Counted from the first letter of the stretch, positions 1-11,268 are shown. The stretch: 64,000 nt of DNA from Deltaproteobacteria bacterium (GCA_018266075.1 JAFEBB010000007.1:62001-126000); one strand, 5' to 3'. Notes: a model not told the origin generated them from the letters alone. Translations and numbers: made by a program.

Positions 1-283
1 GCAGCGGCATCACGAAGAGCGTGAACCAGTACGCGAAGAGCACCGGCACCGGGATCTGCTGGAGCCGCTCGGCCAAGGCCTTATCGCCGCCCGACGCGAC
101 GGCCGCGAGCAGCCCCGAGTTCATGAGCTGGCCCATCCCGCTGCGCGAGAGCACGGCGAAGAGCACGCCGCCCGCGCCCTCCACGAGGCCGTAGAGCAGC
201 AGCAGCACCAGGCCCTTGCCGGAGCGGAAGAGGCGCGCGAGGTCCGTGCGCGTGAACTCGATGATCTCCCGACCGAGCTCCAT
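1..283 (-). CDS. Membrane permease, N-terminal part (ABC-2-type transporter permease-like)
   Basis: The gene runs off the left edge, so only about 94 N-terminal residues are visible. It begins MELGREIIEF, followed by a short amphipathic segment and a hydrophobic stretch (about residues 25-45, rich in Leu/Val/Gly), then a soluble loop and the start of a second hydrophobic segment near the edge. The layout of an N-terminal cytoplasmic helix, a first membrane span and a long loop resembles inner-membrane permease subunits of ABC-2 transporters, but too little is present to name a substrate. The ATG at 281-283 gives the first plausible start. The lipoprotein gene downstream on the same strand lies beyond a 51-bp gap, upstream of this gene in transcription. 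Confidence 0.55.
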   Translation of the reverse strand, partial: MELGREIIEFTRTDLARLFRSGKGLVLLLLYGLVEGAGGVLFAVLSRSGMGQLMNSGLLAAVASGGDKALAERLQQIPVPVLFAYWFTLFVMPL

Positions 284-334
284 GCCGCCCTCCGCGGCGC
301 GGGCTCTATCGGGAGCCTGGGTGCCCGTCAATCG

Positions 335-1822
335 TCAGTTGCAGGCCGGCATGCAGACCGTCTGGCCGCCGCCGTCGGGCGCCACGCAGAGGCCGTCGGT
401 GCAGAGCGAGCCGCCGTCGGCGAAGAAGCTGCAGCTCTCGTTGTTGTGGCCGCACTCGAAGCGGGTGGGGTCACACGCCTGGCCCGCGGTCTTGAAGGCC
501 GCGCAGTGGCTGGTGCTGTCACAGTAGCCGGTCAGGCACGCCTGCTGGATGGTGGGGTCGCACGCGGCGCCCTGCGTGCCCTCGATGTGGCAGGTGCCGG
601 TGCTGTCGCAGTAGTCGCCGCCGCGGCAGGTCTGGCTGTTCGACACCGCGAGGCAGGGCTGCCCGTTCGACGGCAGCGGCTGGCAGGTGCCGTTCTGGCA
701 GCTGAGCGTGCCCGAGCACTCGTCGCTGGGCGTGCAGGCCGCGCCCTGGGCGAGCTTGGCGGTGCAGGTGCCCACGCTCCCCGTGGGGTTCTGGCAGTAG
801 CCCTGGTTGCAGTACGCGTACGAGCCGCAGCGGCCACCGAGGCCGGGGCTCGAGGTCGAGCAGGTGCCGCCGAGGCACGCCAGGCCCGTGGCGCAGTTGC
901 CCTGTCCGCCGAACTGCACCGTGCACGCCTGGCCGTCCGTGGCTGCCGTGATGCATACCGATTGGAAGCCGCCGTCCGGGGGCGCCGGGCACGCGAGCCC
1001 CGCCGCGCAGTCGCTGCTGGTGGTGCAGGGCGCGCCGGAGCCGCCCAGGGGCGAGCAGGTCTCACCGGTGCCGCTGAAGGTGCAGTGGTCGATGCTCGGG
1101 TCGCAACCCTCGAAGTTGGTGCTGCAGTCGCCGCCCTCGGCGATGAACGCGGTGCAGACGTTCGTGGTGAAGTTGCAGTAGCCCGTGAGGCAGACGCCGT
1201 TGGTGCACGAGTCGCCCACGTTGGCGCCGGCCTGGCAGACGCCGCTGCACGAGCCGGGCGGCTTCACGCAGAAGCCGTTCCCGCTTCCGCCGGCCGGCGG
1301 GAGGCACTCGTTGTCGTGGGTGCAGCTGCCGCCCGCGGGCGTGCCCGGCTGGAACACCTGGTTGCACGCGGAGCTGCTGTTGTTGTTGGAGAAGAGGCTG
1401 TCGCAGAGCGAGCTCCCGCCGGCCTGCAGCTCCTCCAGGCAGCTCGCGCCCGCAGTGGCGTTGTACGACTCGCCGGGCTCGCCGCACTGGCCGCCGAGCA
1501 ACGCGAAGATGTTGGTGCAGTCCACTGCGGGGTCGATGAGGCCGCAGGTCTGGAAGACGGTGCAGAGCTCGGGCTCCGCCGAGTTGCAGAACTGCTGCGC
1601 GCTCCCGCTGCTGGTGCCGGTGAGGCCGGAGGTGCCCGTCTGGCCCGTGGAGCCGCCGGCGCCGTTGCCGCTGCCCGTCCCGTTGCCGGTTCCGTTTCCG
1701 GTGCCCGTTCCGGTTCCCGAGCCCACCGAGCCGCTGCTGGAGCTGCTGCTGCCACCGCCGGAGCACGCCGCGAACGCAAGGGCGAGCCCGAGGACCAACA
1801 CAGCCGGACGAAGACGGGTCAT
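335..1822 (-). CDS. Cys-rich lipoprotein with Gly/Thr linker
   Basis: Predicted 495-residue exported lipoprotein. Residues 1-20 form a signal peptide with lipobox AFAAC, so Cys20 would be lipidated. Residues 21-75 are a low-complexity Gly/Ser/Thr/Asn linker. The remainder has many Cys residues spaced in short C-x(3-8)-C units with repeated phrases such as GxxC, GQxC and GAxC, like the repeated Cys-rich (Dickkopf/EB-like) modules common in myxobacterial surface proteins. Pairs of Cys suggest disulfide-bonded mini-domains outside the cytoplasm. No catalytic motif is visible. The next lipoprotein (1999-3495) lies upstream on the same strand and has the same signal-linker-Cys-rich plan. A role in surface binding is only a guess. 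Confidence 0.85.
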   Translation of the reverse strand: MTRLRPAVLVLGLALAFAACSGGGSSSSSSGSVGSGTGTGTGNGTGNGTGSGNGAGGSTGQTGTSGLTGTSSGSAQQFCNSAEPELCTVFQTCGLIDPAVDCTNIFALLGGQCGEPGESYNATAGASCLEELQAGGSSLCDSLFSNNNSSSACNQVFQPGTPAGGSCTHDNECLPPAGGSGNGFCVKPPGSCSGVCQAGANVGDSCTNGVCLTGYCNFTTNVCTAFIAEGGDCSTNFEGCDPSIDHCTFSGTGETCSPLGGSGAPCTTSSDCAAGLACPAPPDGGFQSVCITAATDGQACTVQFGGQGNCATGLACLGGTCSTSSPGLGGRCGSYAYCNQGYCQNPTGSVGTCTAKLAQGAACTPSDECSGTLSCQNGTCQPLPSNGQPCLAVSNSQTCRGGDYCDSTGTCHIEGTQGAACDPTIQQACLTGYCDSTSHCAAFKTAGQACDPTRFECGHNNESCSFFADGGSLCTDGLCVAPDGGGQTVCMPACN

Positions 1823-1896
1823 GACGACCTCCCAACATCACGCTAGCGCGCTCCGACGCCGCGGTGGGCCGAAAATTCAGACCCGCAAAGGCGCGA

Positions 1897-1920
1897 GCCG
1901 CCCGAGAACGACCGGGCGGC
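1897..1920 (-). terminator. Hairpin downstream of the heme lipoprotein gene
   Basis: GCCGCCCG at 1897-1904 pairs perfectly with CGGGCGGC at 1913-1920 around an 8-base loop. It lies about 80 bases past the stop of the minus-strand gene 1999-3495. The tail on that strand has only a short T-run, so it is a weak intrinsic terminator candidate or an RNA-stabilising hairpin. Confidence 0.4.
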
Positions 1921-1998
1921 CCGCAGGTGCTGCATGGTCAGCTCAGCGCGCGGCGAGGGAGGGGAGCGCCGCGCGGCGCCCGACCGGTGTGCCGCGGC

Positions 1999-3495
1999 TC
2001 AGGGAGCGCCGCAGCCAATCCAGGTGTCGACGCGGTTCACGTCCGACTGGCTCAGGCCGCCGCCCGGGGGCATGGAGCCGCTGTCGATGCGGCTCTGGCC
2101 CTGCTCGGCGAAGCTCTTGGACACGCTGTGGCAGCCGCCGCAGTTATTGGTGAAGAACGAGTGCATGGTGCTCGTCCAGGTGTCCGAGGTGCAGCTACCG
2201 GTGGTGCTGCCCGTGGTGCTGCTGCCCGTGGTCGTGCCGCCCGTGGTCGTGCCGCTCGTGGTCGTGCTGCCGGTGGTGGAGCCCGTGGTGGTGCCGCCGC
2301 CGCTGCAGTCGCAGTACATCTTGCCGGAGGTGCCCGGGACGGTGCAGGTGCCGCCGTTGCAGTCCGCGTCCGCGGTGCAGCTCACGCCCACCGGGTCACA
2401 GAAGCCCTGGTAGCAGGAGTTGCTGGCGCAGTCGCTGTTGGCGGCGCAGGTGGAGCACGCGCTGCCTCCGCCGCTGGTCCCGGAGGTGCCGCCCGTGCTG
2501 CTGCTCCCAAGCTGCGGGCAGAGGCAGTCGCCGTAGGTCACGTCGTTCGGGTTCGTGTCGCACTGGGCCACGTTGTTGCAGTCCGAAGCCGAGGCGCAGT
2601 AGTTGGCCGAGTCGCAGAACGGCTGGCCGCCCGTGTAGACGTTGCAGAAGCCGCTGTTGCAGTCGGCGTCGGAGCTGCAGTTGGAGCAGATGTCGCCCGG
2701 CGTGCCCGAGGTGGAGCCGGTGGTGCCCGACGTGGTGGAGCCCGTGGTGCCCCCGCCGCAGACCGAGGCGCACTCGCTGGTGCAGGCGGTGTTGCAGATG
2801 CAGTCGGCGACGGCGCTGTACTCATTGACCGCCGTTTGACCCGCCGTCGTCGCGCACGAGTCAACACAGTTGGTGTCGCCGGCGGCGCAGTTGTTGAGGC
2901 AACCCACCAACGTGACGCAGGCGTTGTCTGCCTCGCAGGCCTGCACCTGGCTGTCGCAGGCGCCGCCCGAAGCGGTGGCCGAGTTCTGGCAGGTGGTGCA
3001 GGCGTCGGTGCCGGTGGTGCCCGAGGTGGCGCCGTTGCCGCCCGTGGTCGCGCCCGCGTTGCCCGTGGTGGCGCCCGTCCCGATGGTCAGGCCCGTGGTG
3101 GCGGTGGTGGAGGTCGTGCCCGAGGTGGCGCCGGTGCCCGTGGTGCCCGTGGTGTGCGTGCCGGTGGTGGACGTCGTCGTGCCCGAGGTGCCCGTGGTGT
3201 GGGTCCCCGAGCCCGTGGTCGCCGTGGCCGTACCGGACGTGGTGGTGCTCGACGTCGACGTCGTCAGGTGCGTGCCCGTGGTGGCGCTCGAGCCCGTGGT
3301 CGCCGTGGTCGTGCCCGAGCCCGTGGTGCCCGAGCCGGTCGAAGTGGACGTGGAGATGTGCGAAGTGGTCGAACCCGAGGTGCTGCCCACCTTGCCCGTG
3401 GTGCCCTGGTTGGGCTTGGAGGACGTGCCGCCGCAGCCGATGAGCAGGCCAGTCAGCGCGATCGAGGTGAGACAGCTCTTCAAAGAAACGGACAT
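1999..3495 (-). CDS. Linker lipoprotein with C-terminal cytochrome c-like CxxCH segment
   Basis: Predicted 498-residue lipoprotein: signal peptide with lipobox LIGC (Cys21), then roughly 140 residues of Thr/Gly/Ser repeats, a Cys-rich middle with several CxxC and DADC-type units, a second TTGST-type linker around residues 390-430, and a compact C-terminal segment. That last part holds CGGCH at about 452-456 and a downstream SMPPGG at about 474-479, the arrangement of a small class I cytochrome c (heme-binding CxxCH and distal Met). The Cys-rich part resembles neighbouring lipoproteins; the heme segment does not occur in them. A tethered electron carrier or heme sensor at the membrane surface is inferred, not shown. 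The start ATG at 3493-3495 precedes a clear signal peptide. Confidence 0.82.
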   Translation of the reverse strand: MSVSLKSCLTSIALTGLLIGCGGTSSKPNQGTTGKVGSTSGSTTSHISTSTSTGSGTTGSGTTTATTGSSATTGTHLTTSTSSTTTSGTATATTGSGTHTTGTSGTTTSTTGTHTTGTTGTGATSGTTSTTATTGLTIGTGATTGNAGATTGGNGATSGTTGTDACTTCQNSATASGGACDSQVQACEADNACVTLVGCLNNCAAGDTNCVDSCATTAGQTAVNEYSAVADCICNTACTSECASVCGGGTTGSTTSGTTGSTSGTPGDICSNCSSDADCNSGFCNVYTGGQPFCDSANYCASASDCNNVAQCDTNPNDVTYGDCLCPQLGSSSTGGTSGTSGGGSACSTCAANSDCASNSCYQGFCDPVGVSCTADADCNGGTCTVPGTSGKMYCDCSGGGTTTGSTTGSTTTSGTTTGGTTTGSSTTGSTTGSCTSDTWTSTMHSFFTNNCGGCHSVSKSFAEQGQSRIDSGSMPPGGGLSQSDVNRVDTWIGCGAP

Positions 3496-3835
3496 GTGAT
3501 GCTCCAGAGACTCAGGGTTCGGGAATTGCGGGCCGCGGCCGGATGCAGTTGGCGCGCCAAGGTGAACAGGCCGGATTTCACAAGGGCTCCGACCTACAAA
3601 GTGCGACAGGTATGCTCCGATCTGACACCCCGATCGTCTTCAATTCGGACGGTCGGCGTATAGCAACTTGATACATGACGCGATGTGCGACTGATCTGTC
3701 TCGCCACAGAACGGCCCAAGACCTGGATGGATGCGCGGCGGTCACGCGTGGGTGATCTGCGGGGCGGGCAGCCTTCTTTTTTCTTTCAGGCCGCTATCGC
3801 GCGCTCGATGAAGCCCATTAGACTCGGGGCACGAC
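3496..3835. other. Intergenic region between divergent lipoprotein and kinase genes
   Basis: These 340 bases separate the minus-strand lipoprotein start from the plus-strand kinase start and must carry both promoters. The stretch is visibly more AT-rich than the flanking genes and includes a pyrimidine run at 3774-3788. I found no convincing -35/-10 pair, hairpin or short gene in it. Confidence 0.5.
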
Positions 3836-6115
<2,280 letters not shown>

Positions 6116-6186
6116 ACAGACCCAAGAGTCCGGGCTCGACGCACGGTCGCCATCGCCTATGTTGCGCTCTCCGAAATGGAGCGCAC

Positions 6187-7320
6187 GTGAAGACGCGGAT
6201 TGCCGTGCTGGGCGCGGGCTTTGGCGGGCTGGAGCTGACGGCGTCGCTGTCGGAGGCGCTCGGCGACCGCGTGGACGTCGCGCTCATCGACAAGTCCGAC
6301 GCGTTCGTCTTCGGCTACGCCAAGCTCGACGTGCTCTTCGGTCGCGCCACGCCAGACGCAGTCCGCATTCCGTACGGTGCGCTCGCGAAGACCGGCGTGC
6401 GCATGCTTCGAGAGACGGTCACCGCGATCGACGTGCACGCGAAGAAGGTCACCACGAACGCCGGTACGCACGAGGCCGACATTCTGGTGATTGGGCTCGG
6501 TGCGGACGACGACCCTGCCGCCACGCCTGGGCTGGTGCCGGGCCAGAACGAGTTCTATTCGATGGCGGGCGCAGAGCAGCTCGCGACGCGGCTCCTGGGC
6601 TTCAACAAGGGCCACGCCGTCGTGGGCGTGTGCGGCGCGCCGTACAAGTGTCCGCCGGCGCCGAGCGAGTGCGCGCTGATGCTGCACGACTTCCTCACCG
6701 AGCGGGGCGTCCGCGGCGATTGCACCATCACCCTCGCGAATCCCTTGCCGAGCCCGGTGCCGCCGTCGCCGGAGACCTCGAAGGCGCTCATCGCTGCATT
6801 CGCCGAGCGCGGCATCAACTACCTGCCGAGCCATCGCGCGAGGAGCATCGACGCGGCCCGTAAGATGGTCGTCGCCGGCGAGGGCAAGGAGCTGCCCTGT
6901 GACCTGTTCCTCGGCGTGCCCAAGCAGCGCGCGCCGGACGTGGTGGTCGCCACCGGGCTCACCAAGGATGGCTGGGTGCAGGTCGATGGCAAGACGCTCG
7001 AGACCGAGGTGCCTGGCGTCTATGCCATCGGCGATCTCGCGGACACCGGCGCGCCCAAGGCCGGCGTGTTCGCGGAGGGCACGGGACGAACCGTTGCGCA
7101 GAACCTCATCGCGAAGCTCCAGGGCCGCGAAGGCACCGCCAAGAACCCCGGCGCGGGCTCTTGCTACATCGAGTTCGGCGCGGGCCGCGTGGCGCGCGTC
7201 GACGTGGACTTCCTCTCCGGGCCCAAACCTACTGGCGCGTTCCATGCGCCGTCGGCGGAGCTTCGCACGGAGAAGCAGCGCTTCGGCTCGACGCGAAGAG
7301 CGCGCTGGTTCAAAGCCTAG
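6187..7320 (+). CDS. FAD/NAD(P)-dependent oxidoreductase, sulfide:quinone oxidoreductase-like
   Basis: Predicted 377-residue flavoprotein. The N-terminal GAGFGGLE is a Rossmann FAD-binding loop. A second dinucleotide-type segment is weak, and near the C-terminus VYAIGDLAD is the second FAD-binding motif. CGAPYKCPPAP in the middle resembles the Cys-containing loop of sulfide:quinone oxidoreductases and flavocytochrome c sulfide dehydrogenases, suggesting a thiol/sulfide or quinone-linked reaction. The exact substrate is not determined. No signal peptide or membrane span is visible; family members usually attach to the membrane through amphipathic helices. Its TAG stop shares a CTAG tetramer with the stop of the convergent phosphatase gene. 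Confidence 0.85.
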   Translation: MKTRIAVLGAGFGGLELTASLSEALGDRVDVALIDKSDAFVFGYAKLDVLFGRATPDAVRIPYGALAKTGVRMLRETVTAIDVHAKKVTTNAGTHEADILVIGLGADDDPAATPGLVPGQNEFYSMAGAEQLATRLLGFNKGHAVVGVCGAPYKCPPAPSECALMLHDFLTERGVRGDCTITLANPLPSPVPPSPETSKALIAAFAERGINYLPSHRARSIDAARKMVVAGEGKELPCDLFLGVPKQRAPDVVVATGLTKDGWVQVDGKTLETEVPGVYAIGDLADTGAPKAGVFAEGTGRTVAQNLIAKLQGREGTAKNPGAGSCYIEFGAGRVARVDVDFLSGPKPTGAFHAPSAELRTEKQRFGSTRRARWFKA

Positions 7321-8720
7321 TTCGGGTCGACCGTCCACTGGTCGTGCAGCGTGCCGGTGTGCACGTCGTAGACGCTCACGCGCAGCTTGCCGTTGGCCTT
7401 CTGATCGACGATGGCGTAGCCGTGGTAGTTCGCGCCGCCGCTGAAGGGCGCGCCGCCGAGGCCCATGACGAGGTCGCGGCCGCTGTCGGCGGACTGGTGC
7501 GCGTACTCGTGCACGTGCCCGGTGAGCAGCAGCGAGAACTTGTGCCGCCGGATCACCTGCATGATGGTCTGATTCGACGCGATGGACGTGTCGCCCTGCG
7601 GGTGGTGCTTGCAGATGATGGTGTAGGTGGCGTTCGAGTCGGCGGTGGTGAGCGTGTTCTCGAGCCAGGTCTCCTGCGCCGAGTCCCAGCTGTTGTCAGC
7701 GATGAAGACGAACGTCGCCAAGCCCAGCCGCGTGTGGATGTTGCGCTTGTAGTAGGGCTTCGACGCGATGGGCGCCAGCGCGTTCAAGAAGGCCTGGTAG
7801 TTCACGTTCGTCGAGCCGAGCGGGCAGAACCCGCTTCCGGCGCCCATGCACTCGTGGTTGCCCTCGGTCATGAACCAGGTGCCGCCGAAGTGCGCGACGC
7901 CTTGCATGAACTTGTTCATCTGCGCGTCCGCGGTGGCCTGGTGGTTGTTGCAGACGAACATGTGGTCGCCGAGGTCGAGCGCGAACTGCGCGCCGGCGGC
8001 CTTCTCGGCGTCGCCGATGGCGTTGATGATCGCGGTCGGGTAATTGGCGGTGTCGTTGCAGGCAGGCGGCCGCGTGTCGCCGCTGACGCCGAACTTGAGC
8101 AGGTCCACGGTGCCGCCTGACGGCCCCACGCCGCCGCTGCTGCCAGAGCTCCCCGAGGTTCCCGCCGAGCTGCTGCCGCTGGAGCTGCTCGTGGTGCTGC
8201 TGCTGGAGCTGCTGCTCGAAGTGCTCGACGTGCTCGTCGATCCGGTGGATCCGGTCGTCGAGCTGGAGCTCGACGTGGTCGTGGTCGTGGTCGACGTCGA
8301 GCTGCTGCTGGAGCCGGACGATGAGCCCTCTTCGCAGCTGCCCGAGAGCGGCTGGCAGCGCAGGCCGCTGATGCCGCTCACGCAGCGCGCGGTCGTCGGG
8401 CAGTCGCTGTCGTCGCTGCAGGGTGGGAAGCAGAAGCCGCCCGAGGCGTTCGGATCGAGCGAGCACAATCCGCCCGGGCCGCAGTCGGAGGGTTGATCGC
8501 AAGGCGAGCAGAGTGGGGCGACGGTGCCGCTCGTCCCCGAAGCGCCCGAGGATGAGGCGCCCGACGTCGTCGATGCAGCGGTGGTCGAGCCCGCGCTCGT
8601 TCCCGACGCCGCCGCGCCCTCGCCGGCGATGGTCTGGCCCATCGGCTCGACGCGCCCGTTCTCGCAGCCGGCCAGCGCCGCCGCGAGTCCCGCCACCCAT
8701 GCCAATCGCCGAAGATCCAT
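7317..8720 (-). CDS. Metallophosphatase (calcineurin-like) lipoprotein
   Basis: Predicted 467-residue exported lipoprotein. Lipobox ALAGC places the lipidated Cys at 19. A Ser/Thr linker, a Cys-rich section (about 60-120) and a second Ser/Thr-rich linker (about 125-175) precede a calcineurin-like phosphoesterase domain (about 185-465). Metal-ligand motifs appear in order: GDTR, DLGDH, GNHE, KHHP and GHVHEY. The His usually following the first Asp is replaced in GDTR, as in some subfamilies. It likely hydrolyses a phosphoester outside the cytoplasm; the substrate is unknown. The reading frame stays open far upstream of 8720, but the ATG at 8718-8720 gives the signal peptide. The stop overlaps the convergent oxidoreductase stop by three bases. 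Confidence 0.88.
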   Translation of the reverse strand: MDLRRLAWVAGLAAALAGCENGRVEPMGQTIAGEGAAASGTSAGSTTAASTTSGASSSGASGTSGTVAPLCSPCDQPSDCGPGGLCSLDPNASGGFCFPPCSDDSDCPTTARCVSGISGLRCQPLSGSCEEGSSSGSSSSSTSTTTTTTSSSSSTTGSTGSTSTSSTSSSSSSSSTTSSSSGSSSAGTSGSSGSSGGVGPSGGTVDLLKFGVSGDTRPPACNDTANYPTAIINAIGDAEKAAGAQFALDLGDHMFVCNNHQATADAQMNKFMQGVAHFGGTWFMTEGNHECMGAGSGFCPLGSTNVNYQAFLNALAPIASKPYYKRNIHTRLGLATFVFIADNSWDSAQETWLENTLTTADSNATYTIICKHHPQGDTSIASNQTIMQVIRRHKFSLLLTGHVHEYAHQSADSGRDLVMGLGGAPFSGGANYHGYAIVDQKANGKLRVSVYDVHTGTLHDQWTVDPN

Positions 8721-8839
8721 GACCTTTTCCCGAGCAACTTGCTGTGCCGACCACCCATTGTCGGACGGTCGCGGGAAGAGGTGCTTGCCGGATGCGCCAC
8801 GCGTCCGTGCAGCATGCGCCAGGGCCAACCAACCAGGAA

Positions 8840-10168
8840 CTAGGAACCCGATTTTCGAATACCGAGCTTCTGCACGATGTACTCGGCGCTCTTGCGATGC
8901 ACGCCGGCGATGCGCGCGGCCTCGGAGAGGTTGTTTCCGGTGCGCGCGAGCAGGGCTTGCCAGTAGCGCTGCTCGAAGTCGGCGACGAGCGCGTCTTTCG
9001 CGTCTTTGAACGGCCGCGTGGTGTCGATCTCGCCGGGCGCGGGCGGCGTCGACAACATCAGCTCGGGCGCGCCGGCCTTCTCGAGGTTTCCGCCGCTGAT
9101 GGCCTGCGCGCGCTGCAGGTAGTTGCGCAGCTCGCGCACGTTTCCCGGCCAGGGGTGCGCGCGCAGCTTCTCGAGCGCCTCGAAGCTCACGGCATCCGCG
9201 CCCGGGCCGAGGAAGTTGCGAACGAGGAGCGGCAGATCGTCGAGCCGCTCGCGCAGCGGAGGCAATCGCGCGCGCACCACGGCGAGTCGATAGAAGAGGT
9301 CCGCGCGAAAGCGACCGGCTTCGACCTCGCGCGCCAGGTTTCGCACGGTCGCGGCCACCACGCGCACGTCGACCTTCACCGGGCCGTCGGCGCCCACCGG
9401 CCGCACCTCGCGCTTCTCCAGCGCGCGCAGGAGCTTGGGCTGGAGCGCGTCGGCGAGCTCGCCCACCTCGTCGAGGAACAGCGTCCCGCCCTCGGCCGCA
9501 CGGAACGCACCCGCGCGATCGCGCTCGGCGCCCGTGAACGCGCCGCGCACGTGGCCAAAGAGCTCGCTCTCCGCCAGCTCCGGCGCCACGGCCGAGCAAT
9601 CGAACACCACCAGCGGGCCCTTGCGTCCACTGCGCGCGTGCAGCGCCTCCGCCACCAGCTCCTTGCCCGTGCCCGTCTCGCCTTCGACGAGCACCGTGGC
9701 CGGCGTGGGCGCCGCCGCTTCGATGAGCGCGAAGAGCTCGCGCATCGCACGTCCCTGGCCAACGAGTCCCTCGAGCCGCGTCGCCGACGAGAGCGCGACC
9801 TCGGCCGTGCCCTTGTCGAGGCTGAAGCGGACCTTTTGTCGACCGAGCACGAGCACGTCGCCGTCGTCGAGGTACGCGGAGACCACGCGGCGGCCGTTGG
9901 CGTGGGTGCCGTTCTTGGAGCCGAGGTCGTCGAGCCGGTAGCCGCGCTCGTCCACCTCCACGCGCGCGTGACGCCGCGAGACGGTCACGTCGGTGAGCGC
10001 GAGATCCACGTCCGGGTCCGAGCCGATGACCGCCTCGCGCCCGAGCACGCGGAGCTTGTGGCCCGCCTCGGGGCCGTCGAGCACGTCCAGCCGATAGGGC
10101 GCGAACGCGATCTTCACCGGTTGCGCGCCGATGAACGTGGTCCGCGTCTTGGCCTCCTTGCTCGACAT
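8840..10168 (-). CDS. FHA-domain sigma-54-dependent transcriptional activator
   Basis: Predicted 442-residue regulator. An FHA domain occupies about residues 15-105, with the phosphothreonine-binding signature: GSD, SRRHA and [10 protein letters not shown]. An AAA+ sigma-54 interaction domain follows (about 115-340), with Walker A GETGTGKE, the GAFTGA loop that contacts sigma-54, Walker B TLFLDE and the ELRNYL end. A Fis-type helix-turn-helix lies at the C-terminus ([18 protein letters not shown]). It should read kinase-phosphorylated partners and activate a -24/-12 promoter. The start ATG (10166-10168) follows GGGGAGGGG; the longer open frame upstream lacks coding character. The divergent lipoprotein gene has a possible sigma-54 promoter (10280-10295). 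Confidence 0.93.
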   Translation of the reverse strand: MSSKEAKTRTTFIGAQPVKIAFAPYRLDVLDGPEAGHKLRVLGREAVIGSDPDVDLALTDVTVSRRHARVEVDERGYRLDDLGSKNGTHANGRRVVSAYLDDGDVLVLGRQKVRFSLDKGTAEVALSSATRLEGLVGQGRAMRELFALIEAAAPTPATVLVEGETGTGKELVAEALHARSGRKGPLVVFDCSAVAPELAESELFGHVRGAFTGAERDRAGAFRAAEGGTLFLDEVGELADALQPKLLRALEKREVRPVGADGPVKVDVRVVAATVRNLAREVEAGRFRADLFYRLAVVRARLPPLRERLDDLPLLVRNFLGPGADAVSFEALEKLRAHPWPGNVRELRNYLQRAQAISGGNLEKAGAPELMLSTPPAPGEIDTTRPFKDAKDALVADFEQRYWQALLARTGNNLSEAARIAGVHRKSAEYIVQKLGIRKSGS

Positions 10169-10279
10169 CTTTCCCCTCCCCGACATCCCCCGGCCAGGGT
10201 GGATGAAGCGTACTCCACCTCGGCGTGGCCGTACTCCGCCCAGTGTCGATGGATGCACCTCGTCTCGCGGACTTGCGAG

Positions 10280-10295
10280 CGGCACGCGGGCTGCT
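10280..10295 (+). promoter_or_regulatory. Possible sigma-54 (-24/-12) promoter
   Basis: CGGCACGCGGGCTGCT places GG (10281-10282) and GC (10293-10294) exactly 10 bases apart, with GGCAC at the -24 element and CTGCT at -12. Two consensus T positions differ. Transcription would start near 10306, 29 bases before the lipoprotein start. The divergent neighbour encodes a sigma-54 activator, which supports the call. Confidence 0.45.
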
Positions 10296-10334
10296 CTGGC
10301 AAGTCTCGGCCGAGATTTTCCCAGGGAGCCTTCC

Positions 10335-11213
10335 ATGAACCGTACGTCCCACACGTCCGCAATCCTCGCAGCAGCCTTCGCCTTGTCCGTGGTTCCAGCA
10401 TGCGAATACCGGAACCAACCTTGTGACGGAGACGAGGGTGTCTCGGCGGGCGGGAGCTGGAACGTGCAGGCGTCGGGCGGAACCGACAACGGCGGCGCCG
10501 ACAGCGCGTGCGTGCCGTTCTGCAACCGGCTCGTGTTCTGCGACATCGTCTCTGCCGCGAACGAGAGCGCGTGCCTCGACAACTGTCGCAACGCCTATGC
10601 GGCCAACCCGAGCCTGACCGAGTCGGGCTGCGCGTGCGTGGTCGCCGACTTCTGCCGCCCGCCCGATGGCAGCGACGGCCAGTACCAGTGCCCCGGCGCG
10701 CCGCTGGTCACCGACGAGAACCTGACCACCAGCACGTCGTCGACCAGCACGGGCACCACCGGCTGGAGCGTCACCAGCTCGACCACGGGCAGCTCTGCCG
10801 GCAACACCTCGGTCGGCACCAGCGGCACCATCGGCGCGAGCGCCAGCATCGGCTCGGGCGCGAGCGGCACGACGTCGACCGGCGGCACCACCTCCGGGAC
10901 CGTCACCACCACCTCCACCGGCGGCACCACGTCGACGACCGGCACCAGCGCGGGCGCGACGTCGACGACGACGGGCACCACGGGCGCCACCGGCAGCGCA
11001 GGCAGCTGCAGCAGCAACTCGGACTGCTCGCTCACCCAGGGCTGCGTGAACGGCGCGTGCCTCAACCGCTGCAACGCCTCGTGCGACTGCGCGGCGAACG
11101 AGGCCTGCAGCGCCGACGGCTACTGCCAGGCGCAGCCGCCGCCGGCGCAGCCCTGCTCGAGCGACTGCGACTGCCCGAGCGGCCACGCCTGCGTGAACAA
11201 CCTCTGCCAGTAG
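10335..11213 (+). CDS. Cys-rich lipoprotein with Ser/Thr/Gly linker
   Basis: Predicted 292-residue exported lipoprotein. The signal peptide ends in lipobox VVPAC (Cys22). A Cys-containing region (about 45-120) includes CVPFCNRLVFCD and DNCRN. Residues about 130-220 form a Thr/Ser/Gly linker of the STTG type. The C-terminal 70 residues are Cys-rich, with two repeats built around CSSDCDC and CNASCDC. It may be positively controlled by the FHA/sigma-54 activator encoded divergently (8840-10168), with which it shares a 166-bp promoter region. Its function is unknown. The start ATG at 10335 is the first that gives a signal peptide; the open frame continues upstream into the promoter region. Confidence 0.85.
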   Translation: MNRTSHTSAILAAAFALSVVPACEYRNQPCDGDEGVSAGGSWNVQASGGTDNGGADSACVPFCNRLVFCDIVSAANESACLDNCRNAYAANPSLTESGCACVVADFCRPPDGSDGQYQCPGAPLVTDENLTTSTSSTSTGTTGWSVTSSTTGSSAGNTSVGTSGTIGASASIGSGASGTTSTGGTTSGTVTTTSTGGTTSTTGTSAGATSTTTGTTGATGSAGSCSSNSDCSLTQGCVNGACLNRCNASCDCAANEACSADGYCQAQPPPAQPCSSDCDCPSGHACVNNLCQ

Positions 11214-11232
11214 GTCGCTGACGTCGGTCGAA

Positions 11233-11268
11233 GATGCCCGGGGCGCGCGGTCGGCGCCGCCGGGCATC
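11233..11268. terminator. Hairpin between convergent lipoprotein genes
   Basis: GATGCCCGG (11233-11241) pairs with CCGGGCATC (11260-11268), enclosing a GC-rich loop that can itself pair. It sits in the 61-bp gap between two convergent genes and is followed on the plus strand by CGTTT. It is a good candidate for a bidirectional terminator. Confidence 0.6.

Noticed and set aside
2200-3360. Repeated GGT/GTC-type triplet tracts that look like tandem repeats or a CRISPR array
   Set aside because: They are the in-frame Thr/Gly/Ser linker codons of a lipoprotein. Unit lengths are irregular and no spacers are present.
8732-8750. A -24/-12-like sequence upstream of the metallophosphatase (minus strand, GGCAC ... 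TTGCT)
   Set aside because: The GG and GC are 11 bases apart rather than 10, which normally abolishes sigma-54 recognition.
7317-11267. A continuous 1316-codon minus-strand frame across the metallophosphatase and the FHA activator gene
   Set aside because: The first part overlaps the 8840-10168 activator in another frame and has no protein-like character there. The true gene starts at 8720, where the signal peptide begins.
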